From Chromobacterium haemolyticum DSM 19808 (lineage in GTDB: Bacteria > Pseudomonadota > Gammaproteobacteria > Burkholderiales > Chromobacteriaceae): DNA of 64,000 nt. The stretch's first letter is position 1; every line of letters starts with the position of its first letter. Where the stretch lies: NCBI RefSeq assembly GCF_000711885.1, contig NZ_JONK01000020.1, positions 33,762-97,761 on the forward strand, read 5' to 3'. Made by a program: the position numbers and the translations under genes. The notes beneath the pieces were generated by a model, which did no database searches, was not told the DNA's origin, and saw only the letters and a list, made by a program, of their open reading frames with translations. Positions 29,799 to 42,000 of this stretch are shown in pieces.

Positions 29799-29828
29799 GC
29801 GGGCGCCCGCCAAGGGGCGGGCGCTCGC
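29799..29828 (-). promoter_or_regulatory. GC-rich hairpin between the heme receptor gene and hmuS
   Basis: GCGGGCGCCCGCC and GGCGGGCGCTCGC pair around AAGG. There is no following T-run on either strand. In the heme transcript it would lie just after the receptor stop. It could protect the receptor mRNA or lower read-through into hmuS. Confidence 0.55.
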
Positions 29829-29830
29829 GG

Positions 29831-32020
<2,190 letters not shown>

Positions 32021-32101
32021 GGAAACTCCAAACTTCCTAAGGTTGGGTGCTTCCGCTGGCTGGCTGATTTTGGCTGGCTTGCGGTGTGTGTGGTCTGGGA
32101 C

Positions 32102-32287
32102 CTATTTGATCAGGATGAGCTTGCCGTTGCGGGTCAACTGCAAGCGGTACATCTCGCCCTGATGTTCGATCAGGATTTCCTTGCCTTTGGCGAACAGCTC
32201 GCAGCTGCGCAGCACTGGCGACAGGCTGGCAGCGCCGGTTCCGGAGCCGGACTTGGAGGCGGTGTGGGCTTGCATGAATTTATCCAT
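32102..32287 (-). CDS. hemP: HemP/HmuP family small protein
   Basis: A 61-residue protein with the HemP core SCELFAKGKEILIEHQGEMYRLQLTRNGKLILIK-type sequence (positions about 28-61; ending GKLILIK). In C. violaceum the homologue ChuP is reported to control expression of the heme receptor after transcription. The ATG at 32287 coincides with the expected transcription start of the Fur-controlled promoter; the ATG at 32275 is an alternative with a short leader. It heads the heme operon, 81 bases before the receptor. Confidence 0.85.
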   Translation of the reverse strand: MDKFMQAHTASKSGSGTGAASLSPVLRSCELFAKGKEILIEHQGEMYRLQLTRNGKLILIK

Positions 32288-32293
32288 GGCCAA

Positions 32294-32322
32294 ATGGTAA
32301 CGATTCTCATTATCGAATTCAA
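32294..32322 (-). promoter_or_regulatory. Heme operon promoter (-35 TTGAAT, -10 TACCAT, 17-base spacer)
   Basis: On the - strand TTGAAT (32317-32322) and TACCAT (32294-32299) are 17 bases apart. The spacer is filled by the Fur box. The predicted start of transcription is about base 32287. Confidence 0.65.
32296..32314 (-). promoter_or_regulatory. Fur box
   Basis: GATAATGAGAATCGTTACC on the - strand matches the 19-base consensus GATAATGATAATCATTATC at 16 positions. Lying between -35 and -10, iron-loaded Fur would block the heme operon. It is 125 bases from the divergent PPTase gene. Confidence 0.85.
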
Positions 32323-32438
32323 GCTGGACAAGGCCGCGAGGCGAACGAAAAGGGCGGGCCTGTGGCGCGGGGGTCACAAAACGGCATGGCCGAGCCGGCG
32401 CAGGCCGGGGATAATGGCGGTTTTGCGCGGAGAGGCGG

Positions 32439-33125
32439 ATGGAACTGAACGCTTTGATCAAGCCCTTGCCTTGCCCGGCGGGCGCGCCACAGGTCTTGAA
32501 CTTGCACCGCGTGCGGCTGGATGTGGACTGGCCGGTGGACGAGGCGCTGCTGGCGGGCTTGAGCCAGGATGAGCGCAAGCGTTGCTTGCGCTATCTGCGC
32601 ACCATCAATCAGTTGCAGTTCGCTCTGACCCGGCTGGCTTTACGACGGCTGTTGGCGCAAGAGACCGGCCTGGCGCCGGACGCGCTGGTGTTTGAGCTGG
32701 GCGAACACGGCAAGCCGGTCTTGGCTTGGCCTGGAGCGCCTGCCTTCAATGTGTCCCATTCCGGCGCTTACGCGCTGATCGCCATCGCGCGCGGCGGGCA
32801 GGTGGGGGTGGACATTGAAACGGTGCAGCCCATGCGCGACGTGCCGGCGCTGGCTGAGCAGACCTTGCAGCCGGTGGAGCTTGAGCTATGCGGGCACGGC
32901 CGGGACGTGGGGGCTTTTTTTCAATTGTGGACCATCAAGGAGGCGGTGCTGAAAGCCTGGGGCGTGGGCATTGCTCAGCATCTGTCCGCTTTCGCCGCCA
33001 CCAAACTGACGCGGGGCGAACTGCCTTTGAGCATTGCCGAGCCTGGCCGCTGGCCGTCGACGCGGGCCTGGGCCTTGGAAGCGCCGGAGGGCTATGCGGC
33101 AACGCTGGCCTGGGCGGAGGGCTGA
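32439..33125 (+). CDS. Sfp-type 4'-phosphopantetheinyl transferase
   Basis: A 228-residue enzyme transferring the phosphopantetheine arm of CoA to carrier proteins. The three signatures are FNVSHSG (residues about 103-109), VGVDIE (about 123-128) and FFQLWTIKEAVLKAWG (about 161-176). Length and motifs fit the Sfp/Gsp group used by NRPSs, so it likely activates the carrier domains of the synthetases at 36072-64000. GGAGAGGCGG precedes the ATG. The TGA stop doubles as a mobile-element target repeat. Confidence 0.9.
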   Translation: MELNALIKPLPCPAGAPQVLNLHRVRLDVDWPVDEALLAGLSQDERKRCLRYLRTINQLQFALTRLALRRLLAQETGLAPDALVFELGEHGKPVLAWPGAPAFNVSHSGAYALIAIARGGQVGVDIETVQPMRDVPALAEQTLQPVELELCGHGRDVGAFFQLWTIKEAVLKAWGVGIAQHLSAFAATKLTRGELPLSIAEPGRWPSTRAWALEAPEGYAATLAWAEG

Positions 33126-33267
33126 GAGAACCTGTTTACGATCTGCTGCGCGTCGGCGATACGGTGTTGAAAACGGCTTCGAAATGATCATGTGCCATGT
33201 GTACACTCCGCTTTCTCAGCTGTTTTCGCCTTGTCCCGCCTTAGCTCGCGAGATCGTAAACACGTTC
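33126..33267 (-). mobile_element. 142-bp inverted-repeat element, copy 4 (TGA target repeat = PPTase stop)
   Basis: TGA stands at 33123-33125 and 33268-33270. Ends are GAGAACCTGTTTACGATCT and GAGATCGTAAACACGTTC. The interior is in reverse orientation and is the most divergent copy. The left end has two extra bases (GA). The left TGA is the stop of the PPTase gene. Confidence 0.8.
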
Positions 33268-33287
33268 TGAGGCGGGGCCGAAATGAC

Positions 33288-33323
33288 AAAAAGCCCGTCA
33301 TGTTGCCATGACGGGCTTTTTGA
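33288..33323. terminator. Terminator between the PPTase gene and the tRNA cluster
   Basis: AAGCCCGTCATG and CATGACGGGCTT form a perfect 12-base stem with a TTGC loop. There is a T-run on both strands, so it can end transcripts from both sides. Confidence 0.92.
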
Positions 33324-33329
33324 GAAAGC

Positions 33330-33404
33330 TGGCGTCCCCACGGGGAATCGAACCCCGGCTACCGCCGTGAAAGGGCGGTGTTCTAACCGCTAAACTATAG
33401 GGAC
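33330..33404 (-). tRNA. tRNA-Glu (TTC), copy 1
   Basis: The cloverleaf folds with acceptor GTCCCTA/TGGGGAC, anticodon stem CCGCC/GGCGG, anticodon TTC and T-arm CGGGG-TTCGATT-CCCCG. The CCA end is encoded. Confidence 0.95.
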
Positions 33405-33414
33405 TCAAATGGGG

Positions 33415-33488
33415 CGCACCCGGAGCGATTCGAACGCCCGACCCTCTGGTTCGTAGCCAGATACTCTATCCAACTGAGCTACGGGTGC
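33415..33488 (-). tRNA. tRNA-Arg (ACG), intact copy
   Basis: Acceptor GCACCCG/CGGGTGC, anticodon stem TCTGG/CCAGA with a normal seven-base loop CTACGAA, so anticodon ACG. The CCA end is not encoded directly after the discriminator. Only three bases separate its 5' end from the CCA of the upstream tRNA-Glu. Confidence 0.94.
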
Positions 33489-33491
33489 TAG

Positions 33492-33566
33492 TGGCGTCCC
33501 CACGGGGAATCGAACCCCGGCTACCGCCGTGAAAGGGCGGTGTTCTAACCGCTAAACTATAGGGAC
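33492..33566 (-). tRNA. tRNA-Glu (TTC), copy 2
   Basis: The sequence is identical to copy 1 over the whole 75 bases including the encoded CCA. This indicates a recent Glu-Arg tandem duplication or gene conversion. Confidence 0.95.
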
Positions 33567-33573
33567 ACTAGTG

Positions 33574-33649
33574 TGGCGCACCCGGAGCGATTCGAACGCC
33601 CGACCCTCTGGTCGTAGCCAAATACTCTATCCAACTGAGCTACGGGTGC
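33574..33649 (-). tRNA. tRNA-Arg (ACG) copy with a six-base anticodon loop, possibly defective
   Basis: It matches the other tRNA-Arg except for one missing base in the anticodon loop (CTACGA instead of CTACGAA) and one stem base change (TTTGG/CCAGA, giving a T-G pair). CCA is encoded here. It is the promoter-proximal gene. A six-base loop should impair decoding. Confidence 0.75.
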
Positions 33650-33686
33650 GCTGTTTCGCGAGACGTTGTGTCTTGCGAGAAGCGGA

Positions 33687-33715
33687 ATAATATAGATCCG
33701 GCTTTTGAGCGTCAA
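33687..33715 (-). promoter_or_regulatory. Promoter of the tRNA cluster
   Basis: TTGACG (33710-33715) and TATTAT (33687-33692) on the - strand, 17 bases apart, lie about 38 bases upstream of the first tRNA. Confidence 0.85.
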
Positions 33716-33800
33716 GCATTTTTGAAAAAAATTTCACACGGACATGGCCTGGCGGATTGGGAATGTCGTTTCATGCCAACATGCTAAGCTGGTTTTCACG

Positions 33801-33824
33801 CCAAAGCCCCTTCCGGGGCTTTGG
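33801..33824. terminator. Hairpin between the tRNA promoter and the NRPS operon end
   Basis: CCAAAGCCCC and GGGGCTTTGG pair around TTCC. A T-run is weak on either strand, so it may be a modest terminator for the thioesterase-end transcript. Confidence 0.5.
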
Positions 33825-33834
33825 TCGTTGATTA

Positions 33835-33978
33835 GGAGCTTGTTCAAAGTCTCGCGAGCCAGGGCGAGACAAGGCGAAAACGAGCGAAAAAGCGGAATGT
33901 GCGAGGGGTACATGAGCATTTTGAGCTTGTACTCATCGTGCAACGCTTCACGTCGCGCAGCAGACTTTGAACAGGTTC
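33835..33978 (+). mobile_element. 144-bp inverted-repeat element, copy 5 (TTA/TAA target repeat = thioesterase stop)
   Basis: TTA stands at 33832-33834 and 33979-33981. Ends are GGAGCTTGTTCAAAGTCT and AGACTTTGAACAGGTTC. The interior has GAGACAAGGCGAAAACGAG and CATGAGCATTTTGAG. The right TTA, read on the - strand, is the TAA stop of the thioesterase gene. Confidence 0.82.
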
Positions 33979-34758
33979 TTAGGCGAGGTCCGGCATGGAG
34001 GCGGCGTGATTGCTCAGCGCGTCGGCGAGTTCGCTGTTGAGATGGGCTAGCACGGCGTCGCGCGCGCTGGCGATGAAGAAGTGGTCGCCGTCGAACCAGT
34101 GGACGCGCGTGGGCGAGGTGGTTTCCCGCTGCCAGCCTTCGGTTTGCTCCGGCAGGCGTTGTCGGTCGCCGCGCCCGGCCAGCACGGTGATGGGCAGGGA
34201 GAGCGGCGGGGCCGGCTGGTAGCGATAGGTTTCCACCAGTTCGAAGTCAGTGCGCAGGGTGGGCAGCAGCAGGTCCATCATTTCTCGATTGGCCAGGATT
34301 TCCGCCGGAGTGCCGTTGTAGTCGCGCAGCGCGTCGATGAAACCGTCGTTGTCCATCCGGTGCAGCATGCGGGGCGGCTGGCGGTGTTGCGGCGCGTCGC
34401 AGCCGGACACGATCAGCCGCTGCGGCAGGGGCCGGCCTTGGGCGCGCAGCAGCCGCGTCAATTCGAAGGCGATCAGCCCGCCCATGCTGTGGCCGAAGAA
34501 GACGAAAGGCGGGGCGTCGTCCAGCGGGAGCTCCCGCGCCAGCGCGTCCACCAGCGGCGGCAGCGCCTTGAAGCCGGCTTCGCGGAAGCGGGCGGCGCGG
34601 CCGGGCAGTTGCGCGGCGCAGACCTCCACTTCGGGAGGCAGCTTGCCTTGCCAGCCGGCATAGGCGCCGGCATGGCCGCCGGCGTAGGGAAAGCAGTACA
34701 GGCGCAGCCGCGGCGGCTGGCTGCCGGGCTGGCGCTGGAGCCAGGGTGAGGGGTGCAT
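33979..34758 (-). CDS. Type II (proof-reading) thioesterase
   Basis: A 259-residue alpha/beta hydrolase. It has the family start LYCFPYAGGHAGAYAGW, nucleophile motif FFGHSMGGLIAFEL (Ser about residue 91), an Asp in LAGRGDRQRLP and the His in FDGDHFF. Type II thioesterases clear stalled or wrong acyl groups from NRPS carrier domains. It is the last gene of the NRPS1-MFS-TE unit, four bases after the exporter gene; its TAA overlaps a mobile-element target repeat. Confidence 0.9.
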   Translation of the reverse strand: MHPSPWLQRQPGSQPPRLRLYCFPYAGGHAGAYAGWQGKLPPEVEVCAAQLPGRAARFREAGFKALPPLVDALARELPLDDAPPFVFFGHSMGGLIAFELTRLLRAQGRPLPQRLIVSGCDAPQHRQPPRMLHRMDNDGFIDALRDYNGTPAEILANREMMDLLLPTLRTDFELVETYRYQPAPPLSLPITVLAGRGDRQRLPEQTEGWQRETTSPTRVHWFDGDHFFIASARDAVLAHLNSELADALSNHAASMPDLA

Positions 34759-34762
34759 CGAT

Positions 34763-36079
34763 TCAGTCTCCTGTTTGCAGTGAAGGGTTGGGGCGGAGCT
34801 CCGCCGGGCCTGAGCCGCCGGGCGCGCCGATGGCGCGCAGCCGGGGGCTGCACAGCGCCAGCACGGCGACGCCGATCAGCAGCAGGCCGGCGCCGGCGAA
34901 CAAGGCGCGCACCGGCGCGGACGCCAGGCTCACGCCGGCCAGCGTGGTGGACAAGGGCGTGACCGCCGCCATCATGAACATCAAAAAACTCATGACCCGG
35001 CCGCGCATTTCCGCCGGGATGCGGGCCTGGATCCAGGCCATCAGACGAACTTGAACCAGGCCGCCCAAGAGGCCGATCAGGAACATCATCGCGCAACTGA
35101 CGGCAAACGCGGGAGACAGACCCAGGCCGATGATCAGCGCGCCCATCAGAGCGTCGGCGCAGAATACCATCCATCCCAGCCGGCCCAGGGCCTTGAGCGG
35201 CAGCAGGCTGAGCAGGGCCATGCCCAGCAGGCTGCCGGCGCCTTGCGCGGACAGCAGGGTGCCGAAGTGGCCGGCGTCCAGGCCCATCGCGGTTTTGACC
35301 AGCAGCGGCAGGCCGATCTGGATGGGGCCGGCGGTCAGGAAGGCGATCACCGCCCAGTAGAAGAACAGCGCGCGAAGGGCGGCGTCGCCCCAGGTCCAGG
35401 CGGCGCCGCGGCGGATGGCGCGCAGTATGCCGGCGGCCGATTGCGCCGATGGCGCCTGTGCGGGGGCTGCGCGCGGCCGCAGGCGGCTGAGCATCAGGCC
35501 GGCGCTCAGGAAGCAGGCGGCGCCCAGCAGGAAAGCGAGGCCCAGGCCGCCGCCGGCGCGGACGCCGGGCAGGGCTATCAGCGCACCGGCCAGCATGGGG
35601 CCGGTCAGCAAGGTGAGCTGGTTGACCGCCATGAACACGGAGTTGGCCTGTTGCAGCTTTTCTTCCGGCACGGTGTTGGGCAGCAGAGCGGCGGCGGAAG
35701 GCCCGGTGAAGGCGGCGACCACGCCCATCGCCGCGGCGAAGGGGTAGAGCCAGGCCAGCGGCAGGCCGCCGCGGTAGGCGGCGTAGCCGAGCAGGGCCAG
35801 CAGCGCCGCGCAGCAGAGCAGCGAGCACTGAAACACCCGCCGCGGCGAGTACCGGTCCGCCACCGCGCCGCCGACGATGATGAACACCGCGCGCGGCAGC
35901 TCCATGGCGGTGACGATCAGGCCGAGGGCGAGGCCGTCGCCGCCCCGTTGCAGCACCAGCCAGGGCAGGGCGATCAGCGCGGTCTGCTGGCCCAGGATGG
36001 CGCAGAACCAGGCGGCGGAGAGCCAGAGAAAGCGCCGGTCGCGCCAGAGCGCGGGCTGGACGGGCATGGGCTTAGACAT
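34763..36079 (-). CDS. MFS exporter, probably for the NRPS product
   Basis: A 438-residue inner-membrane protein with about 12 hydrophobic segments. It resembles EntS-type and other DHA3-type exporters: FLWLSAAWFCAILGQQTALIALPW at the N-terminus, then GGAVADRYSPRRVF in loop 2-3 near residue 74, and IPAEMRGRVMSFLMFM near 360. It overlaps the synthetase stop by eight bases, so it is co-translated with it. Export of the peptide is inferred from position. Confidence 0.85.
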   Translation of the reverse strand: MSKPMPVQPALWRDRRFLWLSAAWFCAILGQQTALIALPWLVLQRGGDGLALGLIVTAMELPRAVFIIVGGAVADRYSPRRVFQCSLLCCAALLALLGYAAYRGGLPLAWLYPFAAAMGVVAAFTGPSAAALLPNTVPEEKLQQANSVFMAVNQLTLLTGPMLAGALIALPGVRAGGGLGLAFLLGAACFLSAGLMLSRLRPRAAPAQAPSAQSAAGILRAIRRGAAWTWGDAALRALFFYWAVIAFLTAGPIQIGLPLLVKTAMGLDAGHFGTLLSAQGAGSLLGMALLSLLPLKALGRLGWMVFCADALMGALIIGLGLSPAFAVSCAMMFLIGLLGGLVQVRLMAWIQARIPAEMRGRVMSFLMFMMAAVTPLSTTLAGVSLASAPVRALFAGAGLLLIGVAVLALCSPRLRAIGAPGGSGPAELRPNPSLQTGD

Positions 36080-39000
36080 GGCGGGCCCTCATCGCGCTCT
36101 CCAGGCTCTCCGCCAGGCTGGCCGCATGTGGCTCGCGCAGCATGTCGGCGTGTTCGCCGGCGGCGCGGAATACTTGGACCGGGCCGGCGGCGTAGTCGGA
36201 CCAGCCCAGGTCGGCCGGTCCGGCCGTGGCGGTGGCCAGGCCGTCGGTGACCCACACCGCCACCGGGCAGAGCGCGGGCCGCGGCTGGTGGCCGCGCAGG
36301 CTGAGCAGGTTGGCGCGGTAGACATCGAACATGGCTTCCACCCGGCGCGGGTCCATGCCTTGCGGGAACAGGCCGGAGTCTTGCACCCGCCGGCTCAGCA
36401 GCGCGAAGCGGCCGGCTCGGTCCAGCGGACGCAGCATGTCTTCCGAGACGGCCAGCGCTTTGCCGGTGGCGATTTCCACGGTGCGGCTCATATAGTGCAG
36501 CAGCCCGGCCTCGTCCTGGGGCAGTTCACTCAGGAAGCCGGCGTCCGGGCGCGGCGGCGCGTCCAGCGCTGCCAGCAGGCTGACTTCGGCGCCGGTCTCG
36601 ACCAACCGCCGCGCCAGTTCCGCCGCCACCGCCGCGCCGAAGGAGTGGCCGGCCAGGATCAACGGTCCGGACAGGCCGGCTTGCAGCACCGCTGCGGCGT
36701 AGCGCGCGGCCATGGCCGCCACGCTGTCGTCGGACGCGACGGCCGGGTCCAGCCCCGCCGCTTGCAGGCCGTAGACGCGCCAGCGCGGCGACAGCCGCTC
36801 CACCAGTTTTTGATAGCCGATGATCTGGCCGGAACCATCGTGGACCAACAGCAAGGTGGCGTCGTCGCCGTCCGTGCGTATCGGTACCAGCACCGACGGC
36901 GGGGTGGCTTGGCCGGCCTCCTGAACCAGCCGTGCGAACTCGGCGACGGTGCCGGAGGTGAACAGCGAGGCCAGCGGCAGCTCCACGCCCAGTTCCTCGC
37001 GGACGCGGGACAGCAGTTGCAGCGTGAGCAGCGAGTGGCCGCCCATGTCGAAAAAGCTGTCGTCCACGCCTATGCTCGGCAGGCCCAGGGTGGCGGCGAA
37101 CAGCGTGGCCAGTTGTTCTTCCAGCGGGGTGCTCGGCGCGCGGTAGGCGCGCGCGGCCAGTTCCGGCGCCGGCAGCGCGCGGCGGTCCAGCTTGCCGTTG
37201 GGCGTTTGCGGCAGGGCTGGAAGGCTGACCCAGGCGGTGGGAATCATGTATTCCGGCAATTGCTCCGCCAGCGCGCTGCGCAGCGCGGCGGTGTCGATCT
37301 CGCCGTTCGTCGGCACCAGATAGCCCACCAGCCGCGCGGCGGCGGGCGGCGCGTGGTGCAAGGCCACCGCGGCGGCGGCGATGCCGGGCTGCGCGCTGAG
37401 CGCGGCTTCGATCTCGCCGGTTTCGATGCGGTAGCCGCGCAGCTTCAGCTGTTGGTCGCCGCGACCCAGATATTCGATGCGGCCGTCGGCCAGCCAGCGG
37501 GCGCGGTCCCCGGTGCGGTAGATCCGCTCGCCGTCCCGGAAGGGGTTGGGGAGAAAGCGTTCCGCGGTCAGCCGCGGGCGGCGCAGATAGCCGCGGGCGA
37601 CGCCGGGGCCGGCGAGATAGAGTTCGCCGGCCAGGCCGGGCGCCGTCGGCTGCAGCGCCTCGTCCAGGATGTAGGCGCGGTAGCCGGGGATGGCGCGGCC
37701 GATGTCGACGGGCTGGCCGTCGCGCAAGGCGATTTCCGTCGCGGTGCCCCAGACGGTGGCCTCGGTGGGGCCGTATTCGTTGTAGAAGCGTCGGCCCTCG
37801 CCTATCAGGTCGCCGGCCGTTACCGCTTCGCCGCCGAACAGCACCGCGCGCAGCGATCCGCCCCAGCCGGCGGGCTGGGCTTGCGCCACGGTCCGGTACA
37901 GCGAGGGCAGGCTGAGCCAGACGTCGGCCCGCTCGCGTTCCACCAGGCCGGCCAGATAGCCGGGTTCCAACTGGCCGCCGGCGCGGCTGACGATCAGCCG
38001 GCCGCCGCAGGCCAGCGACCAGAACAGCAGCGCCACCGAGCTATCGAAGGAGAAGGAGGGCAGCAGCAGGAAGGCGGTGCCCGGGCGCGACAGCTCCGCA
38101 GGATAGAAGGCGAGCCGGGCGGCGGTGGAGGCGTGGAGATTGCCGTGCTGGATCACCACGCCTTTGGGGGCGCCGGTGGAACCCGAGGTGTAGATCAGGT
38201 AGGCGGGGTGGCTGGGCCGCAGCGGGCGGACGCGCTCGCTGTCGGCGGGGTTGCCGTCATGCAGCGAGGCCAGGTGCTCTTGCAAGGCCGGGTCGTCCAG
38301 ATCCAGCCGCGCCGCGCCGTCCGGCAGCGTTGCGTCGCTCAGGGTCAGCACGCAGCGCGGGGCGGCGTCCTTCAACATGAAGGCGATGCGGGCCGGAGGG
38401 TAGTCCAAGTCCAGCGGAAGATAGGCCGCGCCGGCTTTCAACGCTGCCAGCAAGGCCACCACGGTATCGGCGGAGCGCGGCAGCGCGATGGCGACGATGT
38501 CTTCCGGGCCGACGCCGAGGGCGAGCAGGCGTCGCGCCAGTTGATTGGCGCGGCGGTTGAGTTCGCCGTAGCTCAGGTTGCGGCGCTCGTCGCTCAAGGC
38601 CGTCGCCTCCGGCGCGGCGGCGGCGCTGGCCTCGATCAGGGGCAGCAGGGTGGCCGGCGCGGATGCCGCTTCGCCGTCTTGTTCCAGCAGCAGCCTGGTT
38701 TCGTCCGCGTCCAGCAGCGGCAGGCGCGACGGCGCTTGCTCCGGCTGCGCGGCCATGGTCAGCAGCAAGCGTTGCAAGCGGGAGGCCAGGCGGCGCGCGC
38801 CGGCTTCCTCGAACAGGTCGACGTCGTATTCCAGCATCGCCTGCAGGCCGCCGTCGGCTTCGTGCAGGGTCAGGGTCAGGTCGAAGCGCGGGGAGCTGTC
38901 GTCGCTGGACAGCGTTTCCAGCTCCAGCCCCGGCAGGCGCAGGGTGTCCAGCGGCGCGTTTTGCAGCACCAGCATGGTCTGGAACAGCGGGTTGCGCGTC

Positions 39001-42000
39001 AGCGAGCGATCCAGCCGCAGCGCGTCGACGATGGTTTCAAAGGGCAGGTCTTGCAGTTCGTAGGCTTCCAGCACCACATCGCGCACCCGCGCCAGCAATT
39101 GCAGCGCGCTGGGCGCGCCGGCCAAGTCGACGCGCAGCGCCAGGGTGTTGACGAAGCAGCCGATCAGGCCCTCCAGGTCCGCGTGCTGACGGTTGGCGAT
39201 GGGGCTGCCTATCACCAGGTCGCGCTGGCCGCTGTAGCGCGACAGCAATTCGGCGTAGCCGGCCAGCAACACCATGAACAGCGTGCCGCCAGCGCGTTCG
39301 GCCAGCCGGCGCAGGCTCTGGGTTTCCGCCGGCGAGAAGCCGAAGCGGACGAAGCGCCCACGGCGCGGACGGCCGATGGCGCCCATGCCGCGCGGCCGGT
39401 CGCCCAGCAGTTCCAGTTCCGCCGGGGCGTCGGCCAGGCGCGTTTTCCAGCGCGCCAGCATGTGTTCGAAGCGCTCGCCGGCCAGGGCGTCGCGTTGCCA
39501 TTGGGCGAAGTCGCCGTATTGGATGGGCAGGGCGGGCAGGCGGGGCGGGCGTTGCTCCAGCGCGGCGGCGTACAGTTCGCCGAACTCCCGCACCAGCACC
39601 CCCAGCGACCAGCCGTCGGACAGGGCGTGGTGCAGCGCGATCAGCAAAGCGGCGTCGTCCGGAGCGATGCGCAGCAGGGCGAAGCGCAGCGGCGGCGCGG
39701 CCTCCAGGTCGAATTTAGGTCTGGCGAAGGCTTCGGCGGCGCGGTTCAGCGCCGTTTCCAGGCTCTCGCCGGCGGTCACGCGCAGCGTCTGTTCTTGCAG
39801 TTCCGGCCCGTCGCCGTTTTCGACGATTTGCCGCAGCTCGCCGTCGCTCAGTTCGAAGCGGGTGCGTAGCGCCTCGTGGCGGCGGACCACGCCGGCCAGC
39901 GCGGCGCGCAGCGCGGGGAGGCTCAGGCGGCCGCGCAGGCGCAGGCCCTGGGCGATGTTGTAGACGCCGTTTTCGCTCTGGTCCAGCCGCTCCAGGAACC
40001 AGAAGCGTTGCTGGGCGAAGGAGGACGGCAGCGGCCGCGAGCGGTCCGCCAGGGGGATGCGGCGCTCCGGCGCGGAAGCCGACGCGGCCGGGTCTTCCAG
40101 CTCAACGCGTTCCGCCAGGGCAACGGCGAATTCGGCCACCGTCGGGTGTTCAAACAAGGTGCGCAGGGGCAGTTCGACGCCGAATTCTGCGCGCAGCCGG
40201 GACATGACCCGGGTGGCCAGCAGCGAATGGCCGCCGGCTTCGAAGAAGTTTTGTTCGCGGCCCAGGCCGCCGGCGCCCAGCACTTCGCCCCAGATGCGGG
40301 CCACTTCGCTTTCGGCGCGGCTGCGCGGCGGCGCACCGGCATCGACGCCGCCTTGTTCGGACTGGCCGGGTTCGGGCAGCGCGCGCCAATCCAGTTTGCC
40401 GCTATGGGTCAGCGGCAGCTTGTCCAGCGTGACGAAGGCGGCGGGCAGCATGTAGTCGGGCAGCCGCGCGGCGAGATGACGGCGCAATTCCGGCCCCAGC
40501 GCGTCGCGCGGCTGGCTTTGCGCCGGGGTGTTGAAGCAGTCGGCGGGCTCGCCGTCGTCGCCGCCGTCCAGCCGCTCCAGCGGCAGCGCGGGCAAGGCGT
40601 CGGCGGTGGCGGCCAGCGCCAGGTCGAACCGGCCGTCGGCGGCGTTTTCGCTCCAGCAGAGGCGCGCGGCCAGGCCGTCGGCGGCGGCAGCCGCCAACAG
40701 CTCCGCGGGCTCGGCGGCCTCGGTGACGTCAGACAGCGCTTGCGCCCGCCAGGGCTGGCCGTCGGCGGTTTCGTCGTCGGCCGCGTCCAGATCCAGCCAG
40801 GCGAGGAAGCGGTTGACCTCGGCGGCGCGGCGGTTGGCCAGGCCGGACCGCGGGCGCCGCGCATCAGGGGCGGGAGCGGCCTTAGGCGAGCCCTTGCTCA
40901 GCACCACGTCGTAGCGATAGGTGGTCAGTTCGCAGTCGCCGCCGTCTTCTTTCAGGCGGATTTCTATCGCGGCGATGTCGCCGCGGCGGCGCGCCAGCCG
41001 GCGGAACAGCGCCGGGTCCACCAGCAGTTCCTTTTCTTCCGCGATCAGCGCGTCCAGTTGACGGCGCAGTTCCGCCCGCGTCGGGCGGGCGACGGCGGGC
41101 AGGCGGTGCAGCAGGCGGCTGGCCTGGAAGTGCCGCAGCATGCCCAGGTGGCGCAGGTCGCCCAGCAGCAGTTTGCCGCCCGGACGCAGCCGCGCCAGCG
41201 CCTGGTCCACCACGTCCAGGAAGTAGGCGGCGTCGGGGAAGTATTGCGCCACGGAATTGATGATCACGGTGTCGAAGTCGTCCGGCAGGCCGGCCAGGTC
41301 GCGGGCTTCGCGCCGCTCCAGCTTCACCTGGTTCAGGCCGCGCGCGGCCACGGTGCGGCCCAGGCGTTCCAGCGCGCGGGCGGAGAAGTCCAGGCCGTGG
41401 TAGCGCTCGCTGTCCGGGGCGACGGCGAGCAACAGCATGCCGCTGCCGACGCCGATTTCCAGCACCCGGCGCGGATGCAACGCGCGGATGCGGCTCAGGA
41501 TCTCGTCGCGCCAGCGCCGCATGTGGGCGGCGGGAATCAGGGCGTTGTCGTAGGAGTCGGTCCAGCCGACCAGATCAAGGTCGGCGTTCTCGGCTGGCGC
41601 GTCCTCGTAGATCATGTCGAAGGCGGGCAGCCAGCCCTTTTCCTTGTCCTTGGCGGCGGCGGCTTCCAGGCCGCTACGCTTGGCGACATAGGCGACCAGA
41701 CGCGCCTGATCGCCTTCGCCGCGCACCACCACGGCGGCTTCCGCCACCGCTGGGTGCTGGCTGAGCAAGGCCTGGATTTCGGCGGTTTCGATGCGGAAGC
41801 CGCGCAGCTTGACCTGTTGGTCGGCGCGGCCGCGGTATTCCAGTTCGCCGCGCGGGGTGACGCGGGCCAGATCGCCGCTGCGGTAGAAGCGCAGGCCGCT
41901 GTCCAGGTGTGGGTCCGGCATGAAGCGTTGGGCGCTCAGCTCCGGCTGATTGACGTAGCCCAGCGCCACGCCGGCGCCGCCGACGTGGATTTCGCCCACC

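Noticed and set aside
35877..39869. Very long open frame on the + strand opposite the MFS exporter and NRPS1
   Set aside because: It is antisense to clear exporter and NRPS domains, is low-complexity (Gln, Gly, Arg, Ala) and has no motif; high GC makes such shadows common. The same applies to long + strand frames at 54019-56163 and 59910-62447.
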